Source: DALYLB01 sp046154695 (GTDB lineage: Bacteria > Acidobacteriota > Blastocatellia > RBC074). Taken from it: a stretch of DNA of 21,793 bases. Positions 14,887 to 21,793 of the stretch are shown here, in pieces (within the stretch, counting starts at the first letter, position 1; every line of letters starts with the position of its first letter). The translations under genes were made by a program, and so were the position numbers. The notes beneath the pieces were generated by a model that ran no database searches, was not told the origin of the DNA, and was given only the letters and a program-made list of their open reading frames with translations. Location: the NCBI GenBank assembly GCA_046154695.1, contig JBJXFI010000182.1:1-21793 (forward strand). The letters are read 5' to 3'.

Positions 14887-15321
14887 ATGTTCGCTCCATC
14901 CGCGGGTCACGCGACAAACCTGATTCCCCTTCCCCTTCGCCGGACACGGCTGCTGCTCGTGACCGATTCGCCCGAACGCCGCAGGCAACTGCTCGGGAGA
15001 ATCGGATTTTTACAGTTCGACATCACCTGTGCCGATTCCCTCTCCCAGTTGCAGCATCGCCTGTGGAGGCCCTACGACGCCGTGCTGGTCGATGTCTCTT
15101 CCGGGCAGCTGCCGTCGATCCTGAACGCGATTCGGAACAGCGAGGAGAATTCATCGAAGCCGCTGCTGGTCGAATTCTCCGCCCGGGACGAGGATCCGAG
15201 CATGGCCGGCGTTCTGCCGAAATATCGCGCCATGCCCTGCAGCCACGACGACATGCTTCGATTGCTTGCCCGGCCCATTGAGGCGCCGCTTGCCAGCCAC
15301 CTTCACCGCGGTGTGCTCTGA
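14887..15321 (+). CDS. Small degenerate response-regulator receiver-like protein
   Basis: A 144-residue protein with a receiver-like pattern: strand 1 TRLLLVTDSPERRRQLLGRI, a helix and strand, then YDAVLVDVSSGQLPSIL, where the Asp sits in the phosphoacceptor position, and KPLLVEFSAR in place of the Thr/Ser strand. The conserved Lys of strand 5 is not seen (KYRAMPCSHDDMLRLLARPI), and only one acidic residue remains in the first acidic pocket. It may therefore be a pseudo-receiver or act as a docking protein. There is no output domain. I chose this ATG because AAGGAG lies six bases upstream; another ATG is immediately before it. It is divergent from mazG, with a 240-base gap, and no histidine kinase is nearby. 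Confidence 0.65.
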   Translation: MFAPSAGHATNLIPLPLRRTRLLLVTDSPERRRQLLGRIGFLQFDITCADSLSQLQHRLWRPYDAVLVDVSSGQLPSILNAIRNSEENSSKPLLVEFSARDEDPSMAGVLPKYRAMPCSHDDMLRLLARPIEAPLASHLHRGVL

Positions 15322-15378
15322 GCGACACGGCGAGGAAGAACGCGGGGAAATCGCAACGGTCTATCCCGGGAAGAGAAT

Positions 15379-15466
15379 CTCACGCGAAGACGCGAAGTCG
15401 CGAAAAAGATGAGAAGGGAAAACCAAGGATTGCCTCCTCATTCGCGACTTCGCGTCTTGGCGTGAG
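15379..15466. repeat. 26-bp inverted repeat element
   Basis: Arms at 15379-15404 and 15441-15466 match at 25 of 26 positions around a 36-base spacer. The arm begins CTCACGCGAAGACGCGAAGT, a composition resembling a palindromic repeat type (CACGCGAAGACGCGAAG-like) found scattered in many bacterial genomes. It lies between the convergent receiver-like and TonB_C genes and could also act in transcript termination or stability. Confidence 0.8.
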
Positions 15467-15494
15467 CCTCTGCTCCGGTATATTCGCCGCCATT

Positions 15495-16463
15495 TTACAG
15501 CGGCCCCTGTTTTCCCAGCAGGATGGTTTCGCGATAGGTCGCGTAGGCCGGCCGTCCATTGACCTTGGCGGGATTGAACCGGTATTGACGAAAGGTCTCG
15601 ATGGCCTTGGGATTGAGCGCGGAGTCGGGCGAATCGAGAACGCGGATGTTGGTGACGCGGCCCTCCGGGGTGACGATCCCCTCGAGGGTGATGGAGCCCC
15701 GCGGCGAGCTGCCTTCCGGAAAGCGCAGCGGAGCGCGAAGCGCCACGGCCGGCATCGTGAAGATATCGCTCTCGCCGAGCTCGACCCGGGAGCCGAACTG
15801 ATCGGTCGGGCGCGAAATGTCCGAGGGCTTGTTCGCCAGCGAGCGGGCCGTTTGAATGATCGGCGTGACCGTGACGAGCAGGGCGCGCTTATCCGGCGCC
15901 GTTTCCGGGCCGTTCGGTCCCGTGAACTCCTTGACGCCGAACTCTCCGCGGCCTCCGCGAAGCAGGACCGTTTCATAGCTGGCGCTGGAGACGCTTTTGA
16001 CATCGAGCAGCGTCTGCTCGCCGTATTTCACGATCAGATCGAAGGTGACGTCCGATTTGGTGACGATCCGCGGCGTGAGGGTATAGGTGAAGGGCCGTTC
16101 GTTGACCGGCTGCGTGTCCGTGAACGGCTCGCTTTCGCGCAGGCCCACGCTGCGGACATAGCGGAACTTCAAGCCGTCGAGGCCGAAGTTTTTCGTGAGG
16201 TATTCGATCTCCTCCTCCGGCGAGTTGGTCGTCACCTTGAGTGTGTTGATCTGGGCGAGCTCCTTCGAGCGCGTGTCGTCATATTGATAGACGGCCACGG
16301 TCATGCCCACGCCGTACTCGCTCTTCCGCAGGAGCTGCGCCTCGGCGCGCTCCGTGTACACGAGCAGGGCGAGCAGCACGGGAAGCGCCCGAAACAGAAG
16401 AGCCGCCGCATCGCTCCGTTTCGGCGCGTCATTCGCCATTTTCGATTTCCGGATTCGTTTCAT
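15495..16463 (-). CDS. Secreted TonB_C-domain protein
   Basis: A 322-residue exported protein. After a basic start, residues 19-36 are hydrophobic and end in an AEAQ cleavage-like site near 42, so it looks like a cleaved signal peptide rather than the membrane anchor of classical TonB. Residues about 50-240 are beta-rich and unassigned. Residues about 251-322 match the TonB C-terminal domain (GSITLEGIVTPEGRVTNIRV, PKAIETFRQYRFNPAKVNGR, ETILL). TonB_C domains contact outer-membrane receptors, but without an anchor this one probably binds partners in the periplasm. The ATG follows AAGGAG seven bases upstream, located inside the end of rsmI; the genes overlap by 35 bases, implying coupled translation. 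The downstream region carries a palindromic repeat. Confidence 0.85.
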   Translation of the reverse strand: MKRIRKSKMANDAPKRSDAAALLFRALPVLLALLVYTERAEAQLLRKSEYGVGMTVAVYQYDDTRSKELAQINTLKVTTNSPEEEIEYLTKNFGLDGLKFRYVRSVGLRESEPFTDTQPVNERPFTYTLTPRIVTKSDVTFDLIVKYGEQTLLDVKSVSSASYETVLLRGGRGEFGVKEFTGPNGPETAPDKRALLVTVTPIIQTARSLANKPSDISRPTDQFGSRVELGESDIFTMPAVALRAPLRFPEGSSPRGSITLEGIVTPEGRVTNIRVLDSPDSALNPKAIETFRQYRFNPAKVNGRPAYATYRETILLGKQGPL

Positions 16464-17298
16464 CTTCTCGCTCCTTCTCTTCGAGCAATACCTGATAGGC
16501 CTCGCGCTTCGATATGCCGCGCAGGCGGGCCGCCTGTTTGATCGCCTGGATTCGATCGAGTCCTCCGTCGCGCATCAGGGCTTCGATCTGCTCGCGAATC
16601 GGCGCGTCGTCGAACTGTGTGGAATTATCCTCACGGTTTCCGGCGATGACAAGCGTGATCTCTCCGCGGGGCGCCTGGGCGTCGAAATGTTCGAGGAGGG
16701 TCGAGAGCGATCCGCGAAGAAACTCCTCATGCAGCTTCGTCAATTCGCGCGCCAGCGAGGCCGGGCGGTCTCCGAGGACCTCCCGACAGTCGGCCAGCGT
16801 CGCGCGTATGCGATGCGGCGCCTCATAGAGAATCAGGGTGGCGCGCTCCGGCTTCAGCTCTTCGAGGCGCGCGCGCCGCGCCTGGCTTCTTGCCGGAAGA
16901 AACCCGGCGAAGAGAAACGCATCGGTGGGCAGTCCTGAGGCGACCAGTCCCGCGATCATCGCGGTCGCCCCCGGGATGGGGATCACCTGAATGCCATGCT
17001 CGATCGCCGCGGCCACGATACGATAGGCCGGATCGGAGATTCCCGGCGTCCCCGCGTCACTGACGATCGCGATCGACTGGCCCTGCAGCAGGCGTTCGAC
17101 CAGCTCCCGCCCGCGCGCCTCTTCATTGTGCTCGTGATAACTGACCATCGGTTTGCGGATGCCGAAATGATCCAGCAGCCGCCCGGTGTGGCGCGTATCC
17201 TCGCAGGCGATCAGATCCGCATCGCGCAGAACCCGCACCGCGCGATGCGTGATGTCTTCCAGATTTCCGATCGGCGTGGCTACCAGATAAAGAGGCAT
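16429..17298 (-). CDS. rsmI: 16S rRNA (cytidine(1402)-2'-O)-methyltransferase RsmI
   Basis: Methylates the ribose of C1402 in 16S rRNA, tuning decoding accuracy at the P site. The 289-residue product opens with LYLVATPIGNLEDITHRAV, the RsmI signature, followed by ACEDTRHTGRLLDHFGI, SYHEHNE, the SAM-binding SDAGTPGISDPAY, PIPGATAMIAGLVASGLP and ARELTKLHEEFLRGS, then a C-terminal helical part with KREAYQVLLEEKE. I start at the ATG giving MPLYLVATPIG, one base after the stop of the polyphosphate-glucokinase-like gene (TGACATG); an upstream in-frame start would overlap that gene by 32 bases and add 11 residues unlike the family. The last 35 bases overlap the TonB_C gene. Confidence 0.96.
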   Translation of the reverse strand: MPLYLVATPIGNLEDITHRAVRVLRDADLIACEDTRHTGRLLDHFGIRKPMVSYHEHNEEARGRELVERLLQGQSIAIVSDAGTPGISDPAYRIVAAAIEHGIQVIPIPGATAMIAGLVASGLPTDAFLFAGFLPARSQARRARLEELKPERATLILYEAPHRIRATLADCREVLGDRPASLARELTKLHEEFLRGSLSTLLEHFDAQAPRGEITLVIAGNREDNSTQFDDAPIREQIEALMRDGGLDRIQAIKQAARLRGISKREAYQVLLEEKEREDETNPEIENGE

Positions 17299-17299
17299 G

Positions 17300-18073
17300 T
17301 CATTTCTGTAGGCCGTCGGACAGGTCGCCATCCTTCCACAGCCAGATGCCGCCCCGTATCCCGAGGGTGTTGCTGACGATCTCGATGTCCTCTCCCAGGT
17401 CGATGGTCGCGTTCTCCGCGTTTCCTCCGCCGAGATAGAGGCGGTCGAAGTGGGTCAGGATGCGAAAATATTCGATGGCCTTTTCCAGGCGTTTGTTCCA
17501 TTCCTTCGGACCGGCGCTTTTGAAGGCGCGGTTCCCGAGCTGCTGCTCATAAGTCTGGCCCTTGCGGAACGGAATATGGGCGAGCTCCAGGTGCGGCGCG
17601 AGGCGCCCGTCCTCGAAAAGGGCCGATCCGAGGCCCGTGCCGAGCGTGATCACCAGTTCGACGCCGTCGCCCCGGATGGCGCCCAGCCCCTGCATATCGG
17701 CGTCATTGATCACGATCGTGGGTTTGCCGGTGATCTCGGCGAGGGCGCTTCGCAGGTCGAATCTCCGCCAGGCCTCGTCGCCGAGATTGACGCAGGTGAT
17801 CGTGCGCCCCTTGCGCACGACGCCCGGGAAGCCCACCGACACGCGATCGAAGGCCGGCAGCAGCGGCAGCATCTCCTTGAACTTGTCCAGCAGCACCGCC
17901 GGCGGACATGGCTGCGGCGTCTCCACGCGGATTCGCTCCGTGATCATCTCGCCCTTTTCGTTGAGGACCGAGGCCTTCAATCCGCTGCCGCCGATATCGA
18001 AAGCGAGCGTCCGCTTGCCCGTGATCTTTTTCGCCGTGGACGGTTTCTTCGTATTCTTCTTTTTTGCTGGCAT
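17300..18073 (-). CDS. ppgK: Polyphosphate glucokinase-like ROK-family kinase
   Basis: Probably phosphorylates glucose to glucose-6-phosphate using polyphosphate and/or ATP in the cytosol. The 257-residue protein has a Lys-rich start (residues 1-20), then the phosphate-binding TLAFDIGGSGLKASVL, VSVGFPGVVRKG, INDADMQGLGA with the catalytic Asp region, and VITLGTGLGSALFEDG, all close to PpgK. The usual ELGH sugar-binding motif appears as LELAH, a conservative variation. The C terminus contains YLGGGNAENATIDLG and ends in an IWLWKDG block. Length is normal for PpgK. AAGGGA precedes the ATG. It leads the run ppgK-rsmI-TonB_C. Whether polyphosphate is the real donor cannot be told from sequence. 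Confidence 0.85.
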   Translation of the reverse strand: MPAKKKNTKKPSTAKKITGKRTLAFDIGGSGLKASVLNEKGEMITERIRVETPQPCPPAVLLDKFKEMLPLLPAFDRVSVGFPGVVRKGRTITCVNLGDEAWRRFDLRSALAEITGKPTIVINDADMQGLGAIRGDGVELVITLGTGLGSALFEDGRLAPHLELAHIPFRKGQTYEQQLGNRAFKSAGPKEWNKRLEKAIEYFRILTHFDRLYLGGGNAENATIDLGEDIEIVSNTLGIRGGIWLWKDGDLSDGLQK

Positions 18074-18290
18074 CGTCGTTCCCTTATCGTGACTTTAGAG
18101 GCATGCCCAGGACGAGCTCCCTGCTGTCCATGATTTCCCGAATCACGCGCGCCGCCGGACAGGCTGGCGGCTCATCCGACATGTGTGGTTAAATCGCCCG
18201 CGCCCGAATATTACTGAAATCCCCCCCGCTTGAGAAGCAGGGCCGATGATCCCGCGGCCCGATCGAACCGGATCGAACCAGGAGGGTACG

Positions 18291-19487
18291 ATGTCTCGAA
18301 GAATTCTTTTCGCCAGCCTCGTCATTCCCGCCATCTGGCTGCTCACGCCGCCGGCGTCGCTGCAATCGCAGAAGCCCGGCCCTGCCGCGCAGGAACCGGC
18401 GCGCGGGCCCATCGTTCCCAAACCGATCGAGCGCGTGATCCTTCCGCCCCGGTTCTCGCAAATGATCGAGACCTTCTCGGAGCCCAACGGGTATTTCGAC
18501 ACCGACAACCTGATCTCGAACGAGTCCTCCTACCTGCACGTGATGGGAAAGATGCGGAAGATGAACGTTTCGGGAGGCGCCTTTATCGGCGTCGGGCCGG
18601 ATCAGAGCTTCTCGTATATCGCGCAGATTCGCCCCAGCATCGCCTTCATCACCGATATCCGCCGGGACAATCTGCTGCAGCACCTATGGTTCAAATCGCT
18701 CTTCGCCCTCTCTCGCAACCGGATGGAGTATCTCTGCCTGATGTTCGGAAAGGCGCCGCCCGCCGATCCGGCCTCCTGGGATGCGCGCTCGATTCAGGAG
18801 ATTCTCGCATGGCTCGACAAGGCCCCGGCGAAACGCGAGCTTTTTGACCGCGCCTGCGCCGAGATTCAGACGAAATTGAAGGCGGTCGGGCTTTCGCTGA
18901 AAGGGGAGGAACTGGCCACCATCCGCCGCATTCACGAGGCCTTCTTCACCGCCGGGCCGGAATTGAAGTTCACCAGCCGCAATCGCGGCCCCCGCTCCTA
19001 CTACCCATCGTATCGCGACCTTCTGCTCGAAAAGGATCTGACCGGCAAACAATGCAATTACATGGCCAGCGAGGACGATTTTCGGTTTCTCCAGACGCTC
19101 GAAGAGCGGAATCTCGTGATTCCGATCGTCGGCAATCTCGCCGGCGAGCAGGCCCTCAAACAGATCGCCGGCTATCTCCGGGAGAAGGGAGAGCGGGTCT
19201 CGGCTTTTTATACGTCCAATGTCGAGTTCTACCTGATGCGGGGATATCGCGAGGACGATTTTTCCCGGTTCGCCGAGAACGTCAAGCTTCTTCCTCACGA
19301 CGCCAATACGGTGATTATTCGCAGTTATTTCAACGGCACCTGGGGATATTCCCATCCGCAGACCGTCAGCGGGTATTACAGCACCCAATTGCTGCAAACG
19401 ATGGAGAGTTTCCTTCGGGAGTACGCGAGCGGCGGATATGACTCCTATTCCGACCTGATCGGCAAACACAATCTGGATTTGCGTTGA
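18291..19487 (+). CDS. Secreted conserved protein with methyltransferase-like Rossmann motif
   Basis: A 398-residue protein with a signal peptide (hydrophobic residues about 5-20, ASLQSQ cleavage-like site). Downstream, FSEPNGYFDTDNLISNESSY is a strongly patterned block, followed by GGAFIGVGPDQSFSYIAQIR and AFITDIRRDNL. This GxGxxxS loop, then a strand ending in Asp, is the layout of class I SAM-dependent methyltransferases or another nucleotide-binding Rossmann fold. The second half has SEDDFRFLQTLEERNLVIPI, FYTSNVEFYLM and NTVIIRSYFNGTWG. I recognise the overall pattern as a conserved family of unknown function but cannot name it; export of a methyltransferase-like fold is odd, so it may bind something other than SAM. 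The ATG is preceded by AGGAGG. It is divergent from ppgK, with a 217-base gap. Confidence 0.8.
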   Translation: MSRRILFASLVIPAIWLLTPPASLQSQKPGPAAQEPARGPIVPKPIERVILPPRFSQMIETFSEPNGYFDTDNLISNESSYLHVMGKMRKMNVSGGAFIGVGPDQSFSYIAQIRPSIAFITDIRRDNLLQHLWFKSLFALSRNRMEYLCLMFGKAPPADPASWDARSIQEILAWLDKAPAKRELFDRACAEIQTKLKAVGLSLKGEELATIRRIHEAFFTAGPELKFTSRNRGPRSYYPSYRDLLLEKDLTGKQCNYMASEDDFRFLQTLEERNLVIPIVGNLAGEQALKQIAGYLREKGERVSAFYTSNVEFYLMRGYREDDFSRFAENVKLLPHDANTVIIRSYFNGTWGYSHPQTVSGYYSTQLLQTMESFLREYASGGYDSYSDLIGKHNLDLR

Positions 19488-19491
19488 GGGA

Positions 19492-19536
19492 TAAAAAAAC
19501 CAGAAGCCGCCGAAGAACTCCCCTTCTTCCGGCGGC
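19492..19536 (-). terminator. Candidate intrinsic terminator (minus direction)
   Basis: GCCGCCGAAGAA (19506-19517) pairs with TTCTTCCGGCGGC (19524-19536), one bulge. On the minus strand a run of seven T (19493-19499) follows, six bases from the stem. It lies just after the stop of the secreted Rossmann-like gene, so the hairpin may serve convergent transcripts. Confidence 0.5.
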
Positions 19537-19680
19537 CCCGGTGTGATCAGCGCAGCGGGGCCCTGCCGGCCCATACGTCAGCCGCGCTGAATCAACATCG
19601 TGATGGCGCACGCGCTGAATTTTCCGGCCCCGCCTGTAAATCAGGTTTTCGAGAAAATGTGACAAATAAAGATGAAACTC

Positions 19681-19849
19681 GTTCGGAGTTTCGCCTTCAG
19701 GCCAATGGCATACGTTAAGAAAAAACGCAGGATAACGAAACATACGGAAATAACGGAACAAACGAAACAAACCGAGGACGACTCCGTATGTTCCGTGCTC
19801 TCTTCTTTCGTTAATTTTATGCCTTTGGCCTGAAGGTGGAACTCCGTGC
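19681..19849. mobile_element. MITE-like element, copy B (~169 bp)
   Basis: The left end (19681-19711) is identical over 31 bases to copy A at 12522. The right end (19819-19849) is its imperfect reverse complement, about 26 of 31 matching. The core again holds GGAAATAACGGAACAAACGA and an inner complementary pair (ACATACGGA / TCCGTATGT). It ends eight bases from the stop codon of the putative anti-sigma gene. It has no coding capacity. Confidence 0.8.
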
Positions 19850-19856
19850 TTCTATT

Positions 19857-20693
19857 TCATGGGCCGGGAAGCCGTTCGAGCCGGATGGGGTAGATGATCG
19901 GCGGAGCGGAGGAATTTGGGCCGGCGAGGGGCATCACAGTCAGCTCATAATTTCCATCCGGAATCTCTTCGACGGAAAGTTGAAGAGGCAGCCAGGGATT
20001 GGAGTTATACGCGCGTGAGGGCAATCGATCCCAGGATTTGACGATGAATCCACCGGAATCGGTCAATGTGGCGAGATATTGCGTAGACTCGGCGAAGGGA
20101 AGTTCGACCTGGAGTTGAATGGTTCGAATGCTGCTCTGGAATGCCAGCCGTTGGCGGGGGAGAGCCTCGCCGTCGGCACCGGGGTTGTAAGGCAAAACGA
20201 AGTCCGCGGACGATATGCCCGTCGATGGCGTTGATGGGGCAGGGTCGGTTTGATCGGCCGGCTCGGGGAGGAAGACCCGGACCACCACCACAAGGATGAT
20301 GATTGCCGCGAGAAGAGGAAGCCAAAGCCGCCGGCCCGCCCGCATCCCCGGAAACTGGCTCCCCGTGCGGTTCTGAACGCCGCTCGACGGGGACGCGCCG
20401 GATCGCTTCCTCGATGCCGCCTTGTTCACGGCCGAAAGAAACGCTCGATTCTCGGCCAGGCGCTCGCGCAAATAGGGCGAAGACTCGATGCGTCGGGCGA
20501 TTCGAATCTGGTCTCCCTCGGAAAGCTCATGGTGCAGAAACGCATCCGTCAGCTCGTCCCAGATCTCCCAGATCTCCTCGGTCAGCAACGGATTGGACAA
20601 ACAGGTCCGCTCGACCTCTTCTCTCTCGGCTTCCGAGAGCCTTCCCAGCAGATATTTGATCAACCGTTCTCTTTGTCCGGTATCGAAGTTCAT
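19857..20693 (-). CDS. Putative membrane-anchored anti-sigma-like protein
   Basis: A 278-residue single-pass membrane protein. The N-terminal 90 residues are acidic and helical (LIKYLLGRLSEAEREEVERT, IWEIWDELTDAFLHHELSEG, ESSPYLRERLAENRAFL), resembling the cytoplasmic sigma-binding part of anti-sigma factors but without the HxxxCxxC zinc motif. A basic, Ser-rich linker leads to one transmembrane helix at about 123-142 (LWLPLLAAIIILVVVVRVFL), then a Pro-rich linker and a beta-rich extracytoplasmic domain (about 165-278: IQLQVELPFAESTQYLATL, NYELTVMPLAG). It starts 182 bases downstream of an ECF sigma gene on the same strand, which supports a sigma/anti-sigma pair. Function is inferred from architecture and position. 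Confidence 0.75.
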   Translation of the reverse strand: MNFDTGQRERLIKYLLGRLSEAEREEVERTCLSNPLLTEEIWEIWDELTDAFLHHELSEGDQIRIARRIESSPYLRERLAENRAFLSAVNKAASRKRSGASPSSGVQNRTGSQFPGMRAGRRLWLPLLAAIIILVVVVRVFLPEPADQTDPAPSTPSTGISSADFVLPYNPGADGEALPRQRLAFQSSIRTIQLQVELPFAESTQYLATLTDSGGFIVKSWDRLPSRAYNSNPWLPLQLSVEEIPDGNYELTVMPLAGPNSSAPPIIYPIRLERLPGP

Positions 20694-20875
20694 GCGTCAT
20701 CTTTCTTGAGCGGGCCATCGTACGGTGTTCCGTGGCCGCCCGGGGATGTCTCTGAAGACCGAACCGTCGTAATGCATGGGGAGAAAACTCGGTGTCCAGA
20801 AAGAGAGATGAAAAACGACAAACCGCGACTTCATGGGGGGCATGAAAAGTCACTGTTGTTGCAAGTGGGACATCT

Positions 20876-21517
20876 TTATTTCGGAGGATTTTCCTCTAAA
20901 TTGCAGTTTCGCAGGCAATCGGCCAGTTTGGCCCGGAGCCGGCTGGCCCGTTTCCGGAGCGCAGCCGGCCGCACACCGAGCCGTTCCGCAAGGTGCTGGC
21001 GGTTGGCGATCTTCTCGCCGGCCGATCCCTGGTAATAATGAATGATCAGCTCGCGCTCTTCGATGGGCAGTATTTGCAGGCATCGGTCGAGATAGTGCAA
21101 TCGTTGTTCCGACGCAGCGCGATCTTCGATTTTCGCGATGAGGTCCTCGGGGGACGGGGACCGCTCACTCTCGAAGGCGTGATCTCCGTTCGGAAGGGGG
21201 ATGGTTTGACGTCCTCGGGCCAGATTTCCCAGCCAGACATTGCGAGCGATTGCGTAAAAATAGGCCGCGGGATTTTGTGAGAAGATCTCTTTGCCTTCGA
21301 TCAGGCTGTTCGCCGCCCGGTTGAAGGTCACATCAGCCAATGCGGCGGGGTCTTCCTGATCCCGAAAGGTGAAGAAGGTGATCAGGCCCCGGCGCAACTC
21401 CTCGTATCGTCTCGCGGCGCTTTCCGGATCGGGATCGAGGGATTCCAGCAGGCGATCGAGCCCTTCCTTGGTCAGGGAACGATCTTTCCGGGAAAGCGTA
21501 TTTGGGGAGGCGGACAT
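20876..21517 (-). CDS. ECF-type RNA polymerase sigma factor
   Basis: A 213-residue sigma-70-like protein. Region 2 spans about 40-115 (GLITFFTFRDQEDPAALADV, EIFSQNPAAYFYAIARNVWL), and region 4 about 140-205 (HYLDRCLQILPIEERELIIH, then HLAERLGVRPAALRKRASRL as the DNA-binding helix-turn-helix). It is unlike the TIGR02999 factor elsewhere in the window, so it belongs to a different ECF group. I use the ATG giving MSASPNTLSRKDRS; a TTG at 21562 would add 15 residues, and neither start has a strong ribosome binding site. The putative membrane anti-sigma gene follows on the same strand after 182 bases. An inverted repeat lies about 105-155 bases upstream. Confidence 0.88.
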   Translation of the reverse strand: MSASPNTLSRKDRSLTKEGLDRLLESLDPDPESAARRYEELRRGLITFFTFRDQEDPAALADVTFNRAANSLIEGKEIFSQNPAAYFYAIARNVWLGNLARGRQTIPLPNGDHAFESERSPSPEDLIAKIEDRAASEQRLHYLDRCLQILPIEERELIIHYYQGSAGEKIANRQHLAERLGVRPAALRKRASRLRAKLADCLRNCNLEENPPK

Positions 21518-21622
21518 ATGCAACTTGTTGTGAGGGCAAGTCTCGGACGTCTCTCCCCGCAATTGGGGTTCCAGAGAGTTTCTGTTACACCGCGGGACCT
21601 GGCCGATTCAACGGCCTTTCGC

Positions 21623-21670
21623 CCCGGGTTTGCCTGCATGCGCCCTGTAATCGCAATTGCAAAACCCGGG
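21623..21670. repeat. Inverted repeat upstream of the second sigma gene
   Basis: CCCGGGTTTGC (21623-21633) and GCAAAACCCGGG (21659-21670) are complementary apart from one extra A, with a 25-base spacer. It lies in the 5' region of the sigma gene. It could be a regulator site or only a chance palindrome. Confidence 0.5.
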
Positions 21671-21753
21671 CAGTCTACTTTCAGTTCCGAACCCCGTCAA
21701 CAATGCGAGCCGGCTTACGCAATCTAGGGTGTGATTAAAAGTGGGACACAAGA

Positions 21754-21793
21754 GCCCCGATAGGGGCGATGGATGGTAGCCGGCGGGGGGGGG
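21754..21793. repeat. Short palindromic repeat at window end
   Basis: GCCCC-GATA-GGGGC (21754-21767) followed by GATGGATGGTAGCCGGCGGG and a G-run. The pattern resembles intergenic palindromes dispersed in several environmental phyla. The final G homopolymer may mark an assembly edge inside a repeat. Confidence 0.4.

Noticed and set aside
18084..18182. 32-codon minus-strand frame just upstream of ppgK
   Set aside because: It ends neatly before the ppgK ribosome binding site, but has no binding site of its own and no recognisable content, so it is not called as a gene or leader peptide.
20863..21748. AAGTGGGACA occurring on both sides of the second sigma gene
   Set aside because: A 10-base direct repeat is expected many times by chance in a window of this size; no other sign of an insertion was seen.

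Overview
The window reads as about 21.8 kb of GC-rich chromosomal DNA from an environmental bacterium. The best guess is Acidobacteriota (Blastocatellia-like) or a neighbouring phylum, held with moderate to low confidence. The clues are a TIGR02999-type ECF sigma factor next to a Ser/Thr kinase with FlgO-like and TPR modules, many TPR and TonB_C proteins, a polyphosphate-glucokinase-like ROK kinase, and abundant short palindromic intergenic repeats. No rRNA, tRNA, CRISPR array, transposase, integrase or phage gene was seen. The left edge cuts a galU-type gene; the right edge ends in a G-run just inside a palindromic repeat.

Layout. 1-5.9 kb, all minus: partial GalU-like nucleotidyltransferase, a repeat-containing gap, a large secreted TPR/proline-rich protein, a DMT (EamA) exporter and a Tat-type secreted sugar-isomerase-fold protein. 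6.1-6.7 kb: an AT-richer orphan gene encoding an amphipathic-helix protein. 7.0-10.25 kb, minus: an ECF sigma factor followed by an 835-residue Ser/Thr kinase, a probable signalling unit. 10.25-12.5 kb: a divergent region with a REP-like doublet, then plus-strand DUF2064 (TIGR04282) and AlkA-type glycosylase genes, a bidirectional terminator, and a convergent DinB-superfamily gene. 12.5-14.65 kb, minus: MazG, then a WYL regulator with a candidate operator at its 3' end. 14.9-15.3 kb: a small degenerate receiver-like protein. 15.5-18.1 kb, minus: tightly packed ppgK-like, rsmI and TonB_C genes. 18.3-19.5 kb, plus: a secreted protein with a methyltransferase-like nucleotide-binding motif. 19.9-21.5 kb, minus: a second ECF sigma factor followed by a membrane-anchored putative anti-sigma protein.

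How it works together. Most genes are housekeeping (RsmI, MazG, AlkA, GalU, PpgK) or signalling. Two separate sigma-led units (sigma plus kinase; sigma plus membrane anchor) suggest envelope or stress sensing. The most unusual material is non-coding: two copies of a ~170-bp MITE-like element with a shared 31-bp left end, a REP-like doublet whose two hairpins differ by a compensatory base-pair change, and several other palindromes. The best protein candidate for something undescribed is the orphan amphipathic-helix protein at 6.1-6.7 kb. I did not find a convincing new multi-gene system.
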